Shown piece by piece: positions 9,875 to 19,432 of a stretch of 64,000 bases of DNA; the first letter of the stretch is position 1; each line of letters starts with the position of its first letter. The notes beneath the pieces were generated by a model. That model saw only the letters and a list, made by a program, of their open reading frames with translations. It had not been told where the DNA came from and made no database searches. A program made the translations under genes and the position numbers. This DNA comes from Pelagibaculum spongiae. GTDB taxonomy: Bacteria > Pseudomonadota > Gammaproteobacteria > Enterobacterales > Pelagibaculaceae. The stretch covers positions 140,927 through 204,926 of the forward strand of contig NZ_QDDL01000008.1 in NCBI RefSeq assembly GCF_003097315.1, in the 5' to 3' direction.

Positions 9875-10040
9875 TTCGATATTGCTTCGTGATGTAACTC
9901 TAATCAGCAGCTATTCATGGGCATGTGTGGCTGCTGCTCTGATTTAGTCCAGTCTTTTTAAATCGTTTAAAACCATTGCTTTTATCTATCAGTAAAGTCC
10001 TGTCTTATGTTCAAAATAATAATAAAATAGGAATGATTGG

Positions 10041-12290
10041 ATGAAAGCATTTGTGACAAAACGCGGTTGCAGTTTGCATGCTACTCAATGTCAACCAACT
10101 ATGCGCATCGCTGTTCAATGGCTGACTGTGCCGCTATTAGCAGTAGTGCTGACTGCATGTGGCTCAAATGATTCGTCTAAATCTACTCCAGATGATCAGC
10201 TGGTTACACCGCCTACAAACCCGCAGCCAAATCCTCCGACTACGCCTGTTGATATTCAACCATTGACCGCACAAATGGTATTGGATTTAACCGATGACGC
10301 GGCTTTTTTTGACCAAGGATTTCCATCGGCGATCAAACAAAAACCCAGTGGAAAAATCGATTTTAGTCACTTCCCGCGAGAGAAGCATATCTCAACCGTT
10401 GATTGGCGAGCAGTAGCAGAAACTACCGATGGTTTTTCTCCTATGTCACCGGTTTATATTCGTTTTGATTCTAATATCGCTGTCGATGCAGTAGCACTGA
10501 ATTTGCCACAGAATGCCGCCGCCTATTTAGAACAAGATGCTTCAGTTCAGTTAATTAATATCGACGCGCAATCTCCCGAATATGGCCGTCGCCATCCGTT
10601 AAATGTGGATTATTACCCGGATGCAGATAAATATCGCCCTGGTAACTTATTGGCAGTTCAGCCGCTAGGGCGGCTCATGCAAGAAAACACCCAATATGCA
10701 TTGATTGTTACTCGTGCGATTCACAGTAATGCGAGTGAAACAGCGGTCAGTCCTATGTTGACGGCTTTGTTAAATGGCATTAATCCACGTCAGTTAGATT
10801 TAACTATTTCACCGATTACTGCAGCTAAATCTTTGCAGGGGTATCAACCATTACGACAATGGTTGGCAGATCAAGAGCAATTTAATCAGCAACAAATTCT
10901 GGCAGCCACAGTATGGCGGACTGGCCAGCCAACGGCTTACTTGCAAAATCTGGTTGATGCTATGGCTAATTGGCCTGTGCAGTTAGATGAACCGTGGCAG
11001 CTGGTGGAATCCAATGATCAATACTGTGCGATTCGTTCTAGCTGGCAGGCACCGGTTTTAATTAAAGGTTTATCAGGCTATTTATTACCGGTATTTGGCG
11101 GGCAAATAGAATTAGATCAGCAAGGTCAGCCGTTGATTCAGCATTATCGACAATCAGAAATAGTTTTAACTCTGCCAAAAACACAAATGCCGATAGCAGG
11201 CTTTCCTATGATGCTTTACAACCATGGCACCGATGGCCGAGCCGATCAGATTTTAACCCGTGGCTATACCAATGCTCAGGGTGAGCAAACTTCCCAAGGT
11301 ACCTTGGCAGAAATCGCAGCAATACGCGGCTGGGCAGTATCTGGCATGGCGGGGCATATGGGGTCGGAGCATCAAGATCTGGTCGATTTATGGGATGGAT
11401 TATTTGATGGTCTCAGTGGTTTTTCGTTTAACCATTTTTCATACAATCCATTAAACCCGATGGCGATGCGAAATAATTTACTACAAATGATCACCGAGCG
11501 TGTGTTATATCGCCGGTTAATTAATCAGCAACAAATTGATGCATCTATTTGTCAGGGCTTACAAACACCTGAAGGGCTGATTCAATTTGATCTACAAACC
11601 CAAGTAGCATCAGGCCAGTCGTTAGGATCTTTTACTGCAGCTTCAATGGCAGTGGTCGATCCAACGCCTTATCAGGGAATGACGGTCAGTGGCGCCGGCA
11701 CGTTTAGTTTGGATTTGGTGCTGAATTTTGTGATCGAGGGAAAATATTTAAGCGGTTTATTTGAACCCGCCTATTGGCAATTACCTGAAGGTAGTTTGAA
11801 AGATGATCCACTACATCCATTTTGGGCGTTAGCAGAGTCGGCTTTAGCTCCAGCTAATAGTGGTTTGCAGGTCAATCGCTGGCAATATGAAAAAGCCCAG
11901 CAAAAACCACATAATTTAATATTTGAGGGTTTTTTCGACTCACAAGTTTCAGTGACATCACAAAAATATTTGCTGCGTGCGATGAGTGTTGATTTTGCTG
12001 GAGAAGAGTTAGATTTATCCGATGACAAGTTGCTATTACCAGCAATTGAACTGGCAGATGGTCAGCAGTTAGACTTCCCAGTTCAGGCCAATCAACAGCA
12101 AAAAACCAATGTGGTGGTGCGCTATGCACAAGATGCCAATATGGATGGCCACCATGTGTTATTCCAGTATGACCAAGCTAAGCACCAACTGGGTTGTTTC
12201 TTGCATGGAATCAGCAACGATCAACCACCGGTAATTGTGCAAGGTGTTTCAATTGATGGTGCTTGTGAAATAGTTGATCAGCCTAATTAA
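10041..12290 (+). CDS. VolA/Pla-1-like surface lipoprotein lipase
   Basis: A 749-aa predicted outer-membrane lipoprotein of the bacterial virulence-factor lipase group, whose studied member VolA is a lysophospholipase of Vibrio. The lipobox is LLAVVLTAC, followed by a Pro/Thr-rich linker. An N-terminal lipase-associated domain covers about residues 75-260. The lipase domain contains the nucleophile motif GQSLG (SGQSLGSFTAAS) and an upstream MMLYNHGTDG that probably forms the oxyanion hole. The ATG at 10041 has AGGA eight bases upstream but gives a 20-residue extension before the hydrophobic core. An internal ATG at 10101 would give a more normal lipoprotein signal but lacks a ribosome site. 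It stands alone and is followed by a convergent gene. Confidence 0.85.
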   Translation: MKAFVTKRGCSLHATQCQPTMRIAVQWLTVPLLAVVLTACGSNDSSKSTPDDQLVTPPTNPQPNPPTTPVDIQPLTAQMVLDLTDDAAFFDQGFPSAIKQKPSGKIDFSHFPREKHISTVDWRAVAETTDGFSPMSPVYIRFDSNIAVDAVALNLPQNAAAYLEQDASVQLINIDAQSPEYGRRHPLNVDYYPDADKYRPGNLLAVQPLGRLMQENTQYALIVTRAIHSNASETAVSPMLTALLNGINPRQLDLTISPITAAKSLQGYQPLRQWLADQEQFNQQQILAATVWRTGQPTAYLQNLVDAMANWPVQLDEPWQLVESNDQYCAIRSSWQAPVLIKGLSGYLLPVFGGQIELDQQGQPLIQHYRQSEIVLTLPKTQMPIAGFPMMLYNHGTDGRADQILTRGYTNAQGEQTSQGTLAEIAAIRGWAVSGMAGHMGSEHQDLVDLWDGLFDGLSGFSFNHFSYNPLNPMAMRNNLLQMITERVLYRRLINQQQIDASICQGLQTPEGLIQFDLQTQVASGQSLGSFTAASMAVVDPTPYQGMTVSGAGTFSLDLVLNFVIEGKYLSGLFEPAYWQLPEGSLKDDPLHPFWALAESALAPANSGLQVNRWQYEKAQQKPHNLIFEGFFDSQVSVTSQKYLLRAMSVDFAGEELDLSDDKLLLPAIELADGQQLDFPVQANQQQKTNVVVRYAQDANMDGHHVLFQYDQAKHQLGCFLHGISNDQPPVIVQGVSIDGACEIVDQPN

Positions 12291-12305
12291 GAAATATTAA
12301 TTTTA

Positions 12306-12343
12306 ATTCTTGCAGTCTGCGATTCAATGTAGTCTGCAAGAAT
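12306..12343. terminator. Bidirectional terminator between convergent genes
   Basis: ATTCTTGCAG (12306-12315) and CTGCAAGAAT (12334-12343) form a perfect ten-base stem between the lipase gene and the convergent LysE gene. A/T runs lie on both outer sides (ttaatttta and aaattta), so it may serve both strands. Confidence 0.6.
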
Positions 12344-12366
12344 CGAAATTTATTCGGTAGAATTAT

Positions 12367-12975
12367 TTAACCAAAAGCAATTCTTGCAGCGACCAATATC
12401 AATAAGCTTGCCAAAGCTCTATCCAGCCACAAACTACCATTAACCAGTTTATTGCGAATGGCGGGCCGCGTTGCAATTAGGGCAACTAAGGTATACCAAG
12501 CGCCATCAATAACGACCGCAGTGGATGCATAAAGCGCTTTGGTTTGAAGGTCCAACTGGTCACCAGCAACCTGACTGAATAATGCCAGAAAAAATAAAAT
12601 GACTTTTGGGTTGAGTAGTGAAATCGCTAACCCTTGTTTGATTGGATTGCCCAGCTGTTGAGATGTACTTTCTAGATTGACCTTAGATTGACCTGCAAAG
12701 CGCCAAGCATTAATTGCCATCCAAACTAAATATGCCGCCCCTAGCCATTTTATCGCAACAAACAATATTGGGCTTTTAACGATCAGTAAGCCGAGGCCGA
12801 GCAGTGAAGCTGTGGCATAAACGCCAATTCCAACTGCATGACTAATCGATGTTATGACACCTGCTGCGCGCCCTTGATACAACGATTGGCGAAGAACCAC
12901 TGCCAAGCTAGCACCCGGTGTCATAGCACCCATCAAGCAAATGCCTATTACTAAAAACCACTCAGCTAACATCAA
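12367..12975 (-). CDS. LysE/RhtB-family amino-acid exporter
   Basis: A 202-aa inner-membrane protein of normal family length with about six membrane segments. It begins with the hallmark GAMTPGASLAVVLRQSLYQGR and carries LLNPKVILFFLALFSQ in the middle, both diagnostic of LysE/RhtB exporters. The family expels amino acids or homoserine lactones. The exact substrate cannot be read from sequence. It is a single gene, convergent with the VolA-like lipase. Confidence 0.9.
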   Translation of the reverse strand: MMLAEWFLVIGICLMGAMTPGASLAVVLRQSLYQGRAAGVITSISHAVGIGVYATASLLGLGLLIVKSPILFVAIKWLGAAYLVWMAINAWRFAGQSKVNLESTSQQLGNPIKQGLAISLLNPKVILFFLALFSQVAGDQLDLQTKALYASTAVVIDGAWYTLVALIATRPAIRNKLVNGSLWLDRALASLLILVAARIAFG

Positions 12976-13065
12976 ACTATTCCTGCCTCGAATCGGTGGC
13001 TGAATAATGCCAAAGTCAGGCGGTCGAAAAAAGGCATGTAGCTATGAGCTAGTGGAATGGGGCGG

Positions 13066-13482
13066 TCAGTCGAGTGCTTCAGACAGTGGTCGCATCTGTA
13101 TAGGATTCAATCTTGCATAGCCATCTTGTTCTTCAGCGCTGAGTGAGAAACTGGTAAAATCAACTTGATCGCCTGCAAAATAATGGGTCTTAATAGAGCC
13201 TTCTTTAAAGAAATGTTCCAGAAAAATGATATAAGCTGGTGCTCTTGTTGCGGCTGGTTGGAATTCAATTAGCCCAATCAGAGGATCAAAAATATAGTCT
13301 CGAGTACCGCCGAGAATAATTAAAATTGTATGATCGGTCATAATTGGGCTAGATGTATCTCTTGAATAATTTACTTTAAAGGTCAATGTACTGTACTGGA
13401 TAGTACCTATGGGTGAATTACTGCTGATTCCTGCCAGGGCTAGCGACCATGCTGATGTTTCAGAGAGAAACTTTCTTTTTGA
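13066..13482 (-). pseudogene. 3' part of an IS66-interrupted C58/YopT-like cysteine protease gene
   Basis: This is the C-terminal half of a gene whose 5' half lies at 15180-15568, on the far side of the IS66 element. Removing the element and one copy of the 8-bp target duplication joins SKR and KFLSETSAW in one frame. The restored product is 265 residues. The half seen here carries MTDHTILIILGG and then YIFDPLIGLIEF. Together with SSGLCHAIALF in the other half these give the Cys...His...Asp order of C58 (YopT-like) proteases, whose Asp lies in an FDP motif. As it stands the open frame begins from a GTG inside the IS end, so a stray peptide could be made but not the whole enzyme. Confidence 0.8.
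13475..13482. repeat. IS66 target-site duplication, left copy
   Basis: CTTTTTGA, repeated exactly at 15180-15187 on the other side of the element. Confidence 0.95.
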
Positions 13483-15179
13483 GTAACCATTCAGCACAAT
13501 TTAATATAAAAATCGCTTGACAGGTTTTTTTGATATTTTCCCGAATTTAAGCACCTCTTTCAGAATACCACTTAAACGCCGCATTAAACTGCTATTAACA
13601 CACCTGATTATCAATGTTTTTTGCTCAGAATAGCGCATCAGCATTCCGCTTCTAAAAAGTCGCCACAGTAAGCCTCAGAGACAAAAAAACCACCCTGAAA
13701 ACCTGTGCGATAATAACCGCATGGACTCAATCGAAATTAATAAAACAATCGCTGAAACCGAGCGATTGTTAGCCAAAAGCAAAAGCTTACCGCCCGAACT
13801 GGTGGCGATGGTTCGTATGCTGATGCTCGTCGTTAAGATATTGCTTGATAGCAAAGGGCTAAACAGCAAAAACTCCAGCATTCCGCCATCGGCAGATCCT
13901 AATCGAGAAAAGAAATCGCGCGCCAAAAGCAATAAAAACCCAGGCGGGCAGCCTGGCCATAAAGGCAGTAATTTATCACCGGTGAAAGACCCAGATGAAG
14001 TGCTGGATATTACGATTGATCGTAGCCAATTGCCGAAAGGAAAATACCGTGTTGTTGGCAGTGAAAGCCGCCAAGTAGTTGATGTTCGTATTACCCGATA
14101 TGTCACCGAATATCGGGCGCAGATTCTACAAGACGAGCAGGGTAACCAGTTTGTTGCTGAGTTTCCGCAAGGGGTCACTCGGCCAATACAATATGGCAAT
14201 GAGTTTAAAGCCAACGCGGTTTATATGTCGAGCTACCAGCTGATTCCTTATGAACGGACTCAAAAGCACTTCGCTGAGATATTGGATGCGCCAATCAGCA
14301 CCGGTAGCCTTGCCAATTTTAATCAGGAAGCTTTTCATCGACTGAAGCCATTTGCTCAGTTAGTACCGGCTATTTTGCGTGCTGGAGATTTGATTCATGC
14401 CGATGAAACCGGCGTCAATATCAATGGTAAACGAAAGTGGCTACATGTCGCGAGCAATGACCGCTGGACGTGGATTGAAGCGCATGAATCAAGAGGTATC
14501 GAGGCAATGGAAGCGATCGACATCTTGCCTAAATTTACCGGTTTATTGGTACACGATCACTGGAAAAGCTACTACCGATTTGTGCTGTGCTTGCATGTAT
14601 TGTGTAACGCCCATCATGTACGTGAATTGGCGCGAGCCCATGAGCAAGATGGCCAGCAGTGGGCCAAGGCAATGGAAGATCTGCTTTATGAAATGAATAC
14701 GGCAGTCAATGAGGCGGGGGGTGAGTTGGATGAAAAGCAGTGTCAAAAATGGGTGAAGCGATATCGAAAAATATTAAAAGCAGGTGATCGGGAATGCCCG
14801 GCACCTGAGCCAAAAAAAGCGGATAAAAAAGGTCAATTAAAACGAGGGAAATTAGCACGAAGTAAATCGAGAAATTTATTAGAGCGGCTGCGGGATTTTG
14901 AAGCAGACGTGCTGCGGTTTATGAGTAATACCCGAGCACCGTTTACCAATAATCAGGGTGAACGGGACTTCCGTATGAGCAAGGTTCAGCAGAAGATATC
15001 AGGCTGCTTCCGCTCATGGGATGGCGTGAAAGCGTATTGCAGAATCCGGAGCTATATATCGACCTGCCAAAAAAATGGGGTCGGTGTTGGGGAAGCTTTG
15101 TCGTTATTATTTGCGGGTAAATGGCCGGACTTTATTCAGGAGAAATTGGATCGGTTGGTGTGACATGCTGAATGGTTAC
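13483..15179 (+). mobile_element. Complete IS66-family insertion sequence (single-ORF type)
   Basis: Terminal inverted repeats GTAACCATTCAGCA are identical over 14 bases at 13483-13496 and, reversed, at 15166-15179. They are flanked by the perfect 8-bp direct duplication CTTTTTGA at 13475-13482 and 15180-15187, the target size expected for IS66. The 1697-bp element has one long gene (13721-15163) and no tnpA/tnpB, as in the ISBst12-like branch. The intact repeats, target duplication and transposase suggest a recent, possibly still active, insertion. It splits a C58-like protease gene. Confidence 0.95.
13721..15163 (+). CDS. IS66-family transposase (TnpC-type DDE)
   Basis: A 480-aa DDE transposase. 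An N-terminal coiled-coil region (about residues 1-45) is followed by SKNSSIPPSADPN and GGQPGHKGS, the standard IS66 N-terminal motifs. The catalytic domain contains DLIHADETGVNINGKRKWLHV (first Asp), LVHDHWKSYYRF (second Asp) and TNNQGERDFRMSKVQQKISGCFRS near the C-terminus (catalytic Glu). The frame is intact, with no frameshift or missing catalytic residue. It is the only gene in its element. Confidence 0.95.
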   Translation: MDSIEINKTIAETERLLAKSKSLPPELVAMVRMLMLVVKILLDSKGLNSKNSSIPPSADPNREKKSRAKSNKNPGGQPGHKGSNLSPVKDPDEVLDITIDRSQLPKGKYRVVGSESRQVVDVRITRYVTEYRAQILQDEQGNQFVAEFPQGVTRPIQYGNEFKANAVYMSSYQLIPYERTQKHFAEILDAPISTGSLANFNQEAFHRLKPFAQLVPAILRAGDLIHADETGVNINGKRKWLHVASNDRWTWIEAHESRGIEAMEAIDILPKFTGLLVHDHWKSYYRFVLCLHVLCNAHHVRELARAHEQDGQQWAKAMEDLLYEMNTAVNEAGGELDEKQCQKWVKRYRKILKAGDRECPAPEPKKADKKGQLKRGKLARSKSRNLLERLRDFEADVLRFMSNTRAPFTNNQGERDFRMSKVQQKISGCFRSWDGVKAYCRIRSYISTCQKNGVGVGEALSLLFAGKWPDFIQEKLDRLV

Positions 15180-15568
15180 CTTTTTGATTGATAGGTACCT
15201 TGCCAAAGAAGATTGTAGTCGCATTTAAATTCGTTTTTAAATATATCATTTTTAGCTGGTGCTTGGAGTTTGGAAGCAGATGCCCATATTTTTGATTGAG
15301 TAATATTAATTGCTTTATCTTTTGTTATATTATTATTTAGAGAATCTGTTGAAAGAAAAAAGAAACTTTTCAGGTCTTCTCTTTTATTTTGTGCAATAAA
15401 CAACGCTATAGCATGGCATAGGCCGGAGCTTATAAATGTATTAGTATCGAACTCACCATTTGGTTGGCTTAAATCTAATATTTTATTCATGTTGAAGGGG
15501 TAGAAGCTGCATTTACAACTAATTTTCCCAAGCATTCCTCTAATTTTCTCTCTATGTAGAACGGGCAT
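15180..15568 (-). pseudogene. 5' part of an IS66-interrupted C58/YopT-like cysteine protease gene
   Basis: The N-terminal half of the split gene (see 13066-13482). It starts at ATG 15568 and reads through SSGLCHAIALFIAQNKR, where Cys is the predicted nucleophile followed by a hydrophobic helix, as in C58 peptidases. The current frame ends at a TAA created inside the IS66 right end (15176-15178), so the encoded fragment lacks the His and Asp. It has no signal peptide. An intact relative of nearly the same length (264 aa) lies at 34735-35529. The family of secreted host-cell effectors is an inference from the catalytic pattern only. Confidence 0.8.
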
Positions 15569-15589
15569 AACACATCCTTGTGTTGATAT

Positions 15590-16066
15590 TTAATTGATCC
15601 ATTGATTAAATGGATGCTTCATTAAGCAGCTATTGTAGTAGCGTTTATCACCGGTGACTTCTTCACCTAACCAGTCTGGTTTTTCAAAAGCGTCATCAGC
15701 TGAGCTTAATTCAACTTCTGCTACAACCAAATCTTGATTTTCAGCAAAAAATTCGTCCACTTCAAAAGTATGTTGGCCGACCGACACTTCGTAGCGAATT
15801 TTATCGATTAAACCCGGTTCACAAAGTTTAATCAGCTGCTGTGCTTCGGACAAGTCAATCTCTTTTTCCCATTCATAGCGAGAAGTGCCATCTTGGCTAC
15901 TTTTGCCTTTTATAGTCAGATAGCCTTGTTGGCCGCGAATTCTAATCCGAACCGTTCTCTCTGGACTTGAGTTTAGATAGCCTTGGACGATACGAGTTTT
16001 GCGTTGGGCCGTTTGTTGATAGTCGTTATTTAGTACCAGAAACTTGCGTTCGATTTCTACCGACAT
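15590..16066 (-). CDS. CYTH-domain triphosphate tunnel enzyme
   Basis: A 158-aa stand-alone CYTH protein of normal length. It opens with the metal-binding signature VEIERKFLV (E-x-E-x-K). The tunnel strands continue with [15 protein letters not shown] and a late ELSS/AEVEL segment. Members hydrolyse inorganic triphosphate or nucleoside triphosphates; bacterial single-domain forms such as the Nitrosomonas and Clostridium enzymes act on PPPi. The final substrate is not visible in sequence. The gene is divergent from trpS, 177 bases away. Confidence 0.9.
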   Translation of the reverse strand: MSVEIERKFLVLNNDYQQTAQRKTRIVQGYLNSSPERTVRIRIRGQQGYLTIKGKSSQDGTSRYEWEKEIDLSEAQQLIKLCEPGLIDKIRYEVSVGQHTFEVDEFFAENQDLVVAEVELSSADDAFEKPDWLGEEVTGDKRYYNSCLMKHPFNQWIN

Positions 16067-16243
16067 TGCGATTCCCCGCGGTTGGATACTGACAACTTTA
16101 TAGCAGCAAGCATAACTGACCTTTACTACTTAATGGATCCTTTATCAGATGAGTCCGCAATGGCTAAGGTGTCAAAGCGTTTATGTATCGGACTAAACTT
16201 GCGTATAATGCCCGCTCGCAGCAATTCCCAAGATTGGATGATC

Positions 16244-17263
16244 ATGAGTAAAGTTAGAACTCTGACCGGTATTACGACGTCCGGTACCCCGCACCTGGGG
16301 AACTATGTCGGTGCAATTCGCCCGGCGATTCAAGCTAGCAAAGACGACAATGTTCGCTCTTACTATTTTTTGGCTGACTATCACGCACTGATCAAGTGCT
16401 GGGACCCTGAAAGGGTTCACCAATCCACCCGGGAAATCGCTGCGACCTGGCTGGCTTTTGGTCTGGATACCGATAAAACCATCTTCTATCGCCAGTCAGA
16501 TATTCCTGAGATCCCAGAGCTGACGTGGATCTTAAATTGTGTGTGTGCCAAAGGTTTGATGAATCGCTCCCATGCTTATAAAGCGTCGGTAGATGCCAAC
16601 GTTGCCAATGAAGCCGACCCTGACTTTGAAGTCACCATGGGTTTATTTAGTTACCCGATACTGATGGCCGCCGACATTTTAATGTTCAATGCTAACAAAG
16701 TGCCTGTCGGGCGTGACCAGATTCAGCATATTGAAATGGCGCGAGACATTGCTGGTCGATTCAATCATATCTTCAAAAAGAAATTGTTTGATATGCCAGA
16801 AGCAGTAGTGGCCGATGCTTCAGATAGCAGTGCTATTTTGCAAGGCCTTGATGGCCGTAAAATGAGCAAAAGCTATAACAACACCATTCCGTTGTTCTCT
16901 ACTGAAAAGCAGTTGAAAAAATCAATTAATAAGATCAAAACCAACTTGCTTGAGCCAGGCGAACCTAAAGATCCAGATACTTCAGCGGTATTCCAAATCT
17001 GGCAAGCATTTGCTACCCCAGCTCAGGTTGCCGAAATGCGGACTGAGTTTGAAAATGGTATTGCTTGGGGCGAAGCCAAAAAGCGCTTGTTTGAACTGGT
17101 TAATGCAGAAATTGCGCCAGCGCGTGAGCGTTATAACGAGATTATGGATGATCCCGAATTCTTAGAAGCTGAACTGCAAAAGGGTGCTGAAAAAGCCCGT
17201 GCACAAGCCGCTCCATTTATGGAAAAGGTTCGTAAAGCCACCGGCATTAAACGTTTTAAATAG
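16244..17263 (+). CDS. trpS: Tryptophanyl-tRNA synthetase
   Basis: A class I aminoacyl-tRNA synthetase that charges tRNA-Trp. The start at 16244 gives 339 residues, the usual bacterial length, and places the first strand ([22 protein letters not shown]) at the N-terminus. The frame extends upstream to 16082 but that extension has no homologous features. The HIGH equivalent is PHLGN and the KMSKS loop is intact ([12 protein letters not shown]). A strong terminator follows. It is monocistronic. Confidence 0.97.
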   Translation: MSKVRTLTGITTSGTPHLGNYVGAIRPAIQASKDDNVRSYYFLADYHALIKCWDPERVHQSTREIAATWLAFGLDTDKTIFYRQSDIPEIPELTWILNCVCAKGLMNRSHAYKASVDANVANEADPDFEVTMGLFSYPILMAADILMFNANKVPVGRDQIQHIEMARDIAGRFNHIFKKKLFDMPEAVVADASDSSAILQGLDGRKMSKSYNNTIPLFSTEKQLKKSINKIKTNLLEPGEPKDPDTSAVFQIWQAFATPAQVAEMRTEFENGIAWGEAKKRLFELVNAEIAPARERYNEIMDDPEFLEAELQKGAEKARAQAAPFMEKVRKATGIKRFK

Positions 17264-17278
17264 TTAAGTCTTCGAAAG

Positions 17279-17324
17279 CGCCATTTCTGAATCACTTCTA
17301 AGTGAGCGGAAATGGCGTTTTTTT
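17279..17324 (+). terminator. Terminator of trpS
   Basis: CGCCATTTC (17279-17287) pairs with GAAATGGCG (17309-17317), with a small internal hairpin (TCACTT/AAGTGA), and is followed by seven T residues. It lies just after the trpS stop codon. Confidence 0.85.
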
Positions 17325-17350
17325 ATTTGTAAATTAAAATTGGTAAATTT

Positions 17351-18088
17351 TTGGATAAAATCTTTTTCTGGTCCGGTGTACGCAGAGTTTCACCCACCCT
17401 GCTAAGCATTACGCCATTTGGTTTGATTGCTGGCATAGCTGCATTGGAATCGGGTATGACGCCGCTGCAGGCTCAGCTGTCTTCAGTAGCTTTTTTTGCT
17501 GGATCTGCGCAGATTGCCTCGGCACAGTTGCTGGCGTCAGGTGCGCCTTTATTAATTGCGATTGCCACCGCGATGTTAATTAACTTGCGTTTTATGATGT
17601 ACAGCGCGGTGCTTGCACCCGAACTGCCAATTACCGGCTCGCCGATTAAACGCACAGCAAAAAAAATGGGTTTAGCTTATTTTTTGACGGATCAAGTGTT
17701 TGCTTTAACCCACCTAAAAATTGCAGAGCAACCTAGTTGTACTCTAGATGAAAGGGTCTCCTTCTATTTAGGGTGCGCTTTACCGGTTTGGTTGTGTTGG
17801 CAGTTAGCGACCGCTGCCGGAATTATTTTTGGCAATGCATTACCCGCATCTTGGCCGATAGAATTTTCTATTCCACTGACTTTTCTTGCTTTGTTATTTC
17901 CAACCATTAAAGACAAACCCGGTGCCATTGCAGCGGTAGTGGCTGGGTTGCTGGCTTTGTTGTTTCATTCATTGCCATGGAAGCTAGGATTAGTTGCAGG
18001 CGCAATTGGTGGCATAATCGCAGGTGGTTTTTCAGAAGGGATGATCAATAAAAAGACAGCAAAACCAATTCAGGGAGCAAAAGATTAA
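17351..18088 (+). CDS. azlC: Branched-chain amino-acid exporter large subunit, AzlC family
   Basis: A 245-aa inner-membrane protein. The N-terminal FGLIAGIAALESGMTPLQA and FFAGSAQIASAQLL match the AzlC/YgaZ family, which exports branched-chain amino acids with the small AzlD subunit. Several membrane segments are evident. It seems to begin with TTG at 17351. No upstream ATG is in frame, and the next ATG would cut off the first membrane segment. It overlaps the following azlD start by one base (taatg), showing translational coupling. Confidence 0.9.
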   Translation: MDKIFFWSGVRRVSPTLLSITPFGLIAGIAALESGMTPLQAQLSSVAFFAGSAQIASAQLLASGAPLLIAIATAMLINLRFMMYSAVLAPELPITGSPIKRTAKKMGLAYFLTDQVFALTHLKIAEQPSCTLDERVSFYLGCALPVWLCWQLATAAGIIFGNALPASWPIEFSIPLTFLALLFPTIKDKPGAIAAVVAGLLALLFHSLPWKLGLVAGAIGGIIAGGFSEGMINKKTAKPIQGAKD

Positions 18089-18417
18089 TGTCTCTGGATT
18101 GGAAAATATGGTTACTGTTATTAACTGCTGGTGTAGGAAGCTTGTTGCTGCGTAGCTCGTTTATTTTGCTGGCAGATCGTTATCCGCTATCTGAATTTTG
18201 GATGCGCTATTTGCGTTATGTACCCCAGGCAGTTTTTTCTGCTCTGGTTGTTCCAGCATTGTTGCTGCCATCAATTGAGAAGCAGGCGCTAGACCCACAA
18301 ACGCTTGCAGGATTAATCGCAGCATTGGTCGCTTGGAAAACCAATAACATTTTAGCGACTTTAGTCGCTGGGCTGCTTATGTTGTGGTTGATGGCATTTG
18401 CTAATAATTTTTACTAG
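18088..18417 (+). CDS. azlD: Branched-chain amino-acid exporter small subunit, AzlD family
   Basis: A 109-aa membrane protein with about four hydrophobic segments and the family pattern RSSFILLADRYPLSEFWMRYLRYVPQAVFSALVVPALL. It starts in the stop codon of azlC (stop/start overlap). The pair forms the export complex for leucine, isoleucine and valine in studied bacteria. Length and order are normal for the family. Confidence 0.9.
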   Translation: MSLDWKIWLLLLTAGVGSLLLRSSFILLADRYPLSEFWMRYLRYVPQAVFSALVVPALLLPSIEKQALDPQTLAGLIAALVAWKTNNILATLVAGLLMLWLMAFANNFY

Positions 18418-18481
18418 AGTATTTTTGACTCGAGCTTAGGATTTCAGAATTTAATAAACATCCGGTCTTCTGCGATAACGG

Positions 18482-19249
18482 TCATTTTAAAATTCTTGAA
18501 GCCCTTATGCTTGGCTTAGATAAATCATCCAAATAGTCTCGACATTTTTTTAGGTCAGGATTGTAGCAATTAAAAAATTGATAGAGTGAAAGGTATCGAG
18601 ATAAACCGAATATTTTCATTTCTACGTTTTTAAAAAAATAGCGCAAAACATATTCGATTTCTTCTGCAGAATTGACGTGTTCATGTTTCATTAACTGGCC
18701 GTAATCAAGGCCGTATTTTAATTTGAACTCTAACCCAGTCGTCAGTTTCCAGCCTAGTGCCCAGATTGGAGAACCTTCACTGGGGATTGATGCTCGAAAT
18801 CTACCAGTTGCGGCTAATAACAGACTACTGCGGGCAACAACTTCAGGAAGATTGCAGATATGTTCCAGTACTGCAATGGATGTAATACGCTGATAGCGAT
18901 TATCATTAGAGACTTCAGATATATCACTATAAATGCTAGATATTTCAGAAAGCGATTTACTGGTTTCGAACAACTCAGGAAAAGGTTCCACAATATCGTA
19001 ATTTTTGCCTGCTGTTTCATATTGCAGTTGGTTTAAGGTACCTGCGCCCAGTTCTAAAGTGGTAGGAGATTTATGTTCTAGCATAACATCTGCTGCAACT
19101 TGTTTGTGAAGCCACGACTCTACTTTTTGCGCTAAAGATGCTGCTGGAGTATCTCCCTGCCGGTTTGATTGATATTGCTGCTTATAGATTTCAGCAATAT
19201 TTTGATCAAGAGGCGGACGTTGTTTGGGGAAATGATGCAGCATATACAA
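18482..19249 (-). CDS. Class I SAM-dependent methyltransferase
   Basis: A 255-aa protein. Motif I is TTLELGAGTLNQL, followed by an acidic strand (NYDIVEPFPEL) that would bind the SAM ribose and a motif resembling ITSIAVLEHICNLPEVV. The N-terminal region (residues 1-40) is polar and family-specific. I do not recognise the substrate; small-molecule or sugar methylation is common for this architecture. It lies upstream of, and in the same direction as, nothing obvious. The neighbour at 19433 runs the same way but is separated by 183 bases. Confidence 0.7.
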   Translation of the reverse strand: MYMLHHFPKQRPPLDQNIAEIYKQQYQSNRQGDTPAASLAQKVESWLHKQVAADVMLEHKSPTTLELGAGTLNQLQYETAGKNYDIVEPFPELFETSKSLSEISSIYSDISEVSNDNRYQRITSIAVLEHICNLPEVVARSSLLLAATGRFRASIPSEGSPIWALGWKLTTGLEFKLKYGLDYGQLMKHEHVNSAEEIEYVLRYFFKNVEMKIFGLSRYLSLYQFFNCYNPDLKKCRDYLDDLSKPSIRASRILK

Positions 19250-19432
19250 TCCATTGAATTGATCAGTTGACTGCTATTTTAGACGGGATGTCACTACTAG
19301 GCTGTTTTTTTATCTTCTTGGATTGAATTTCCTGCCGTTTTCGATGTGGTAAATTAAATCTGCAATCGAAACGAAACATATTCAAAAGCAAACCTAAGCG
19401 AAAAAGCTTGCTCCGATTTTTTATGGATTGGT

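Noticed and set aside
13668..13680. GTAAGCCTCAGAG, first taken as the left end of the IS66 element
   Set aside because: It does not match the right end and gives no target duplication. The ends at 13483 and 15179 match over 14 bases and have a perfect 8-bp duplication.
16082..16243. N-terminal extension of trpS
   Set aside because: The frame is open, but TrpS proteins begin at the strand that starts at 16244; the extension has no family features and would overlap the divergent promoter.
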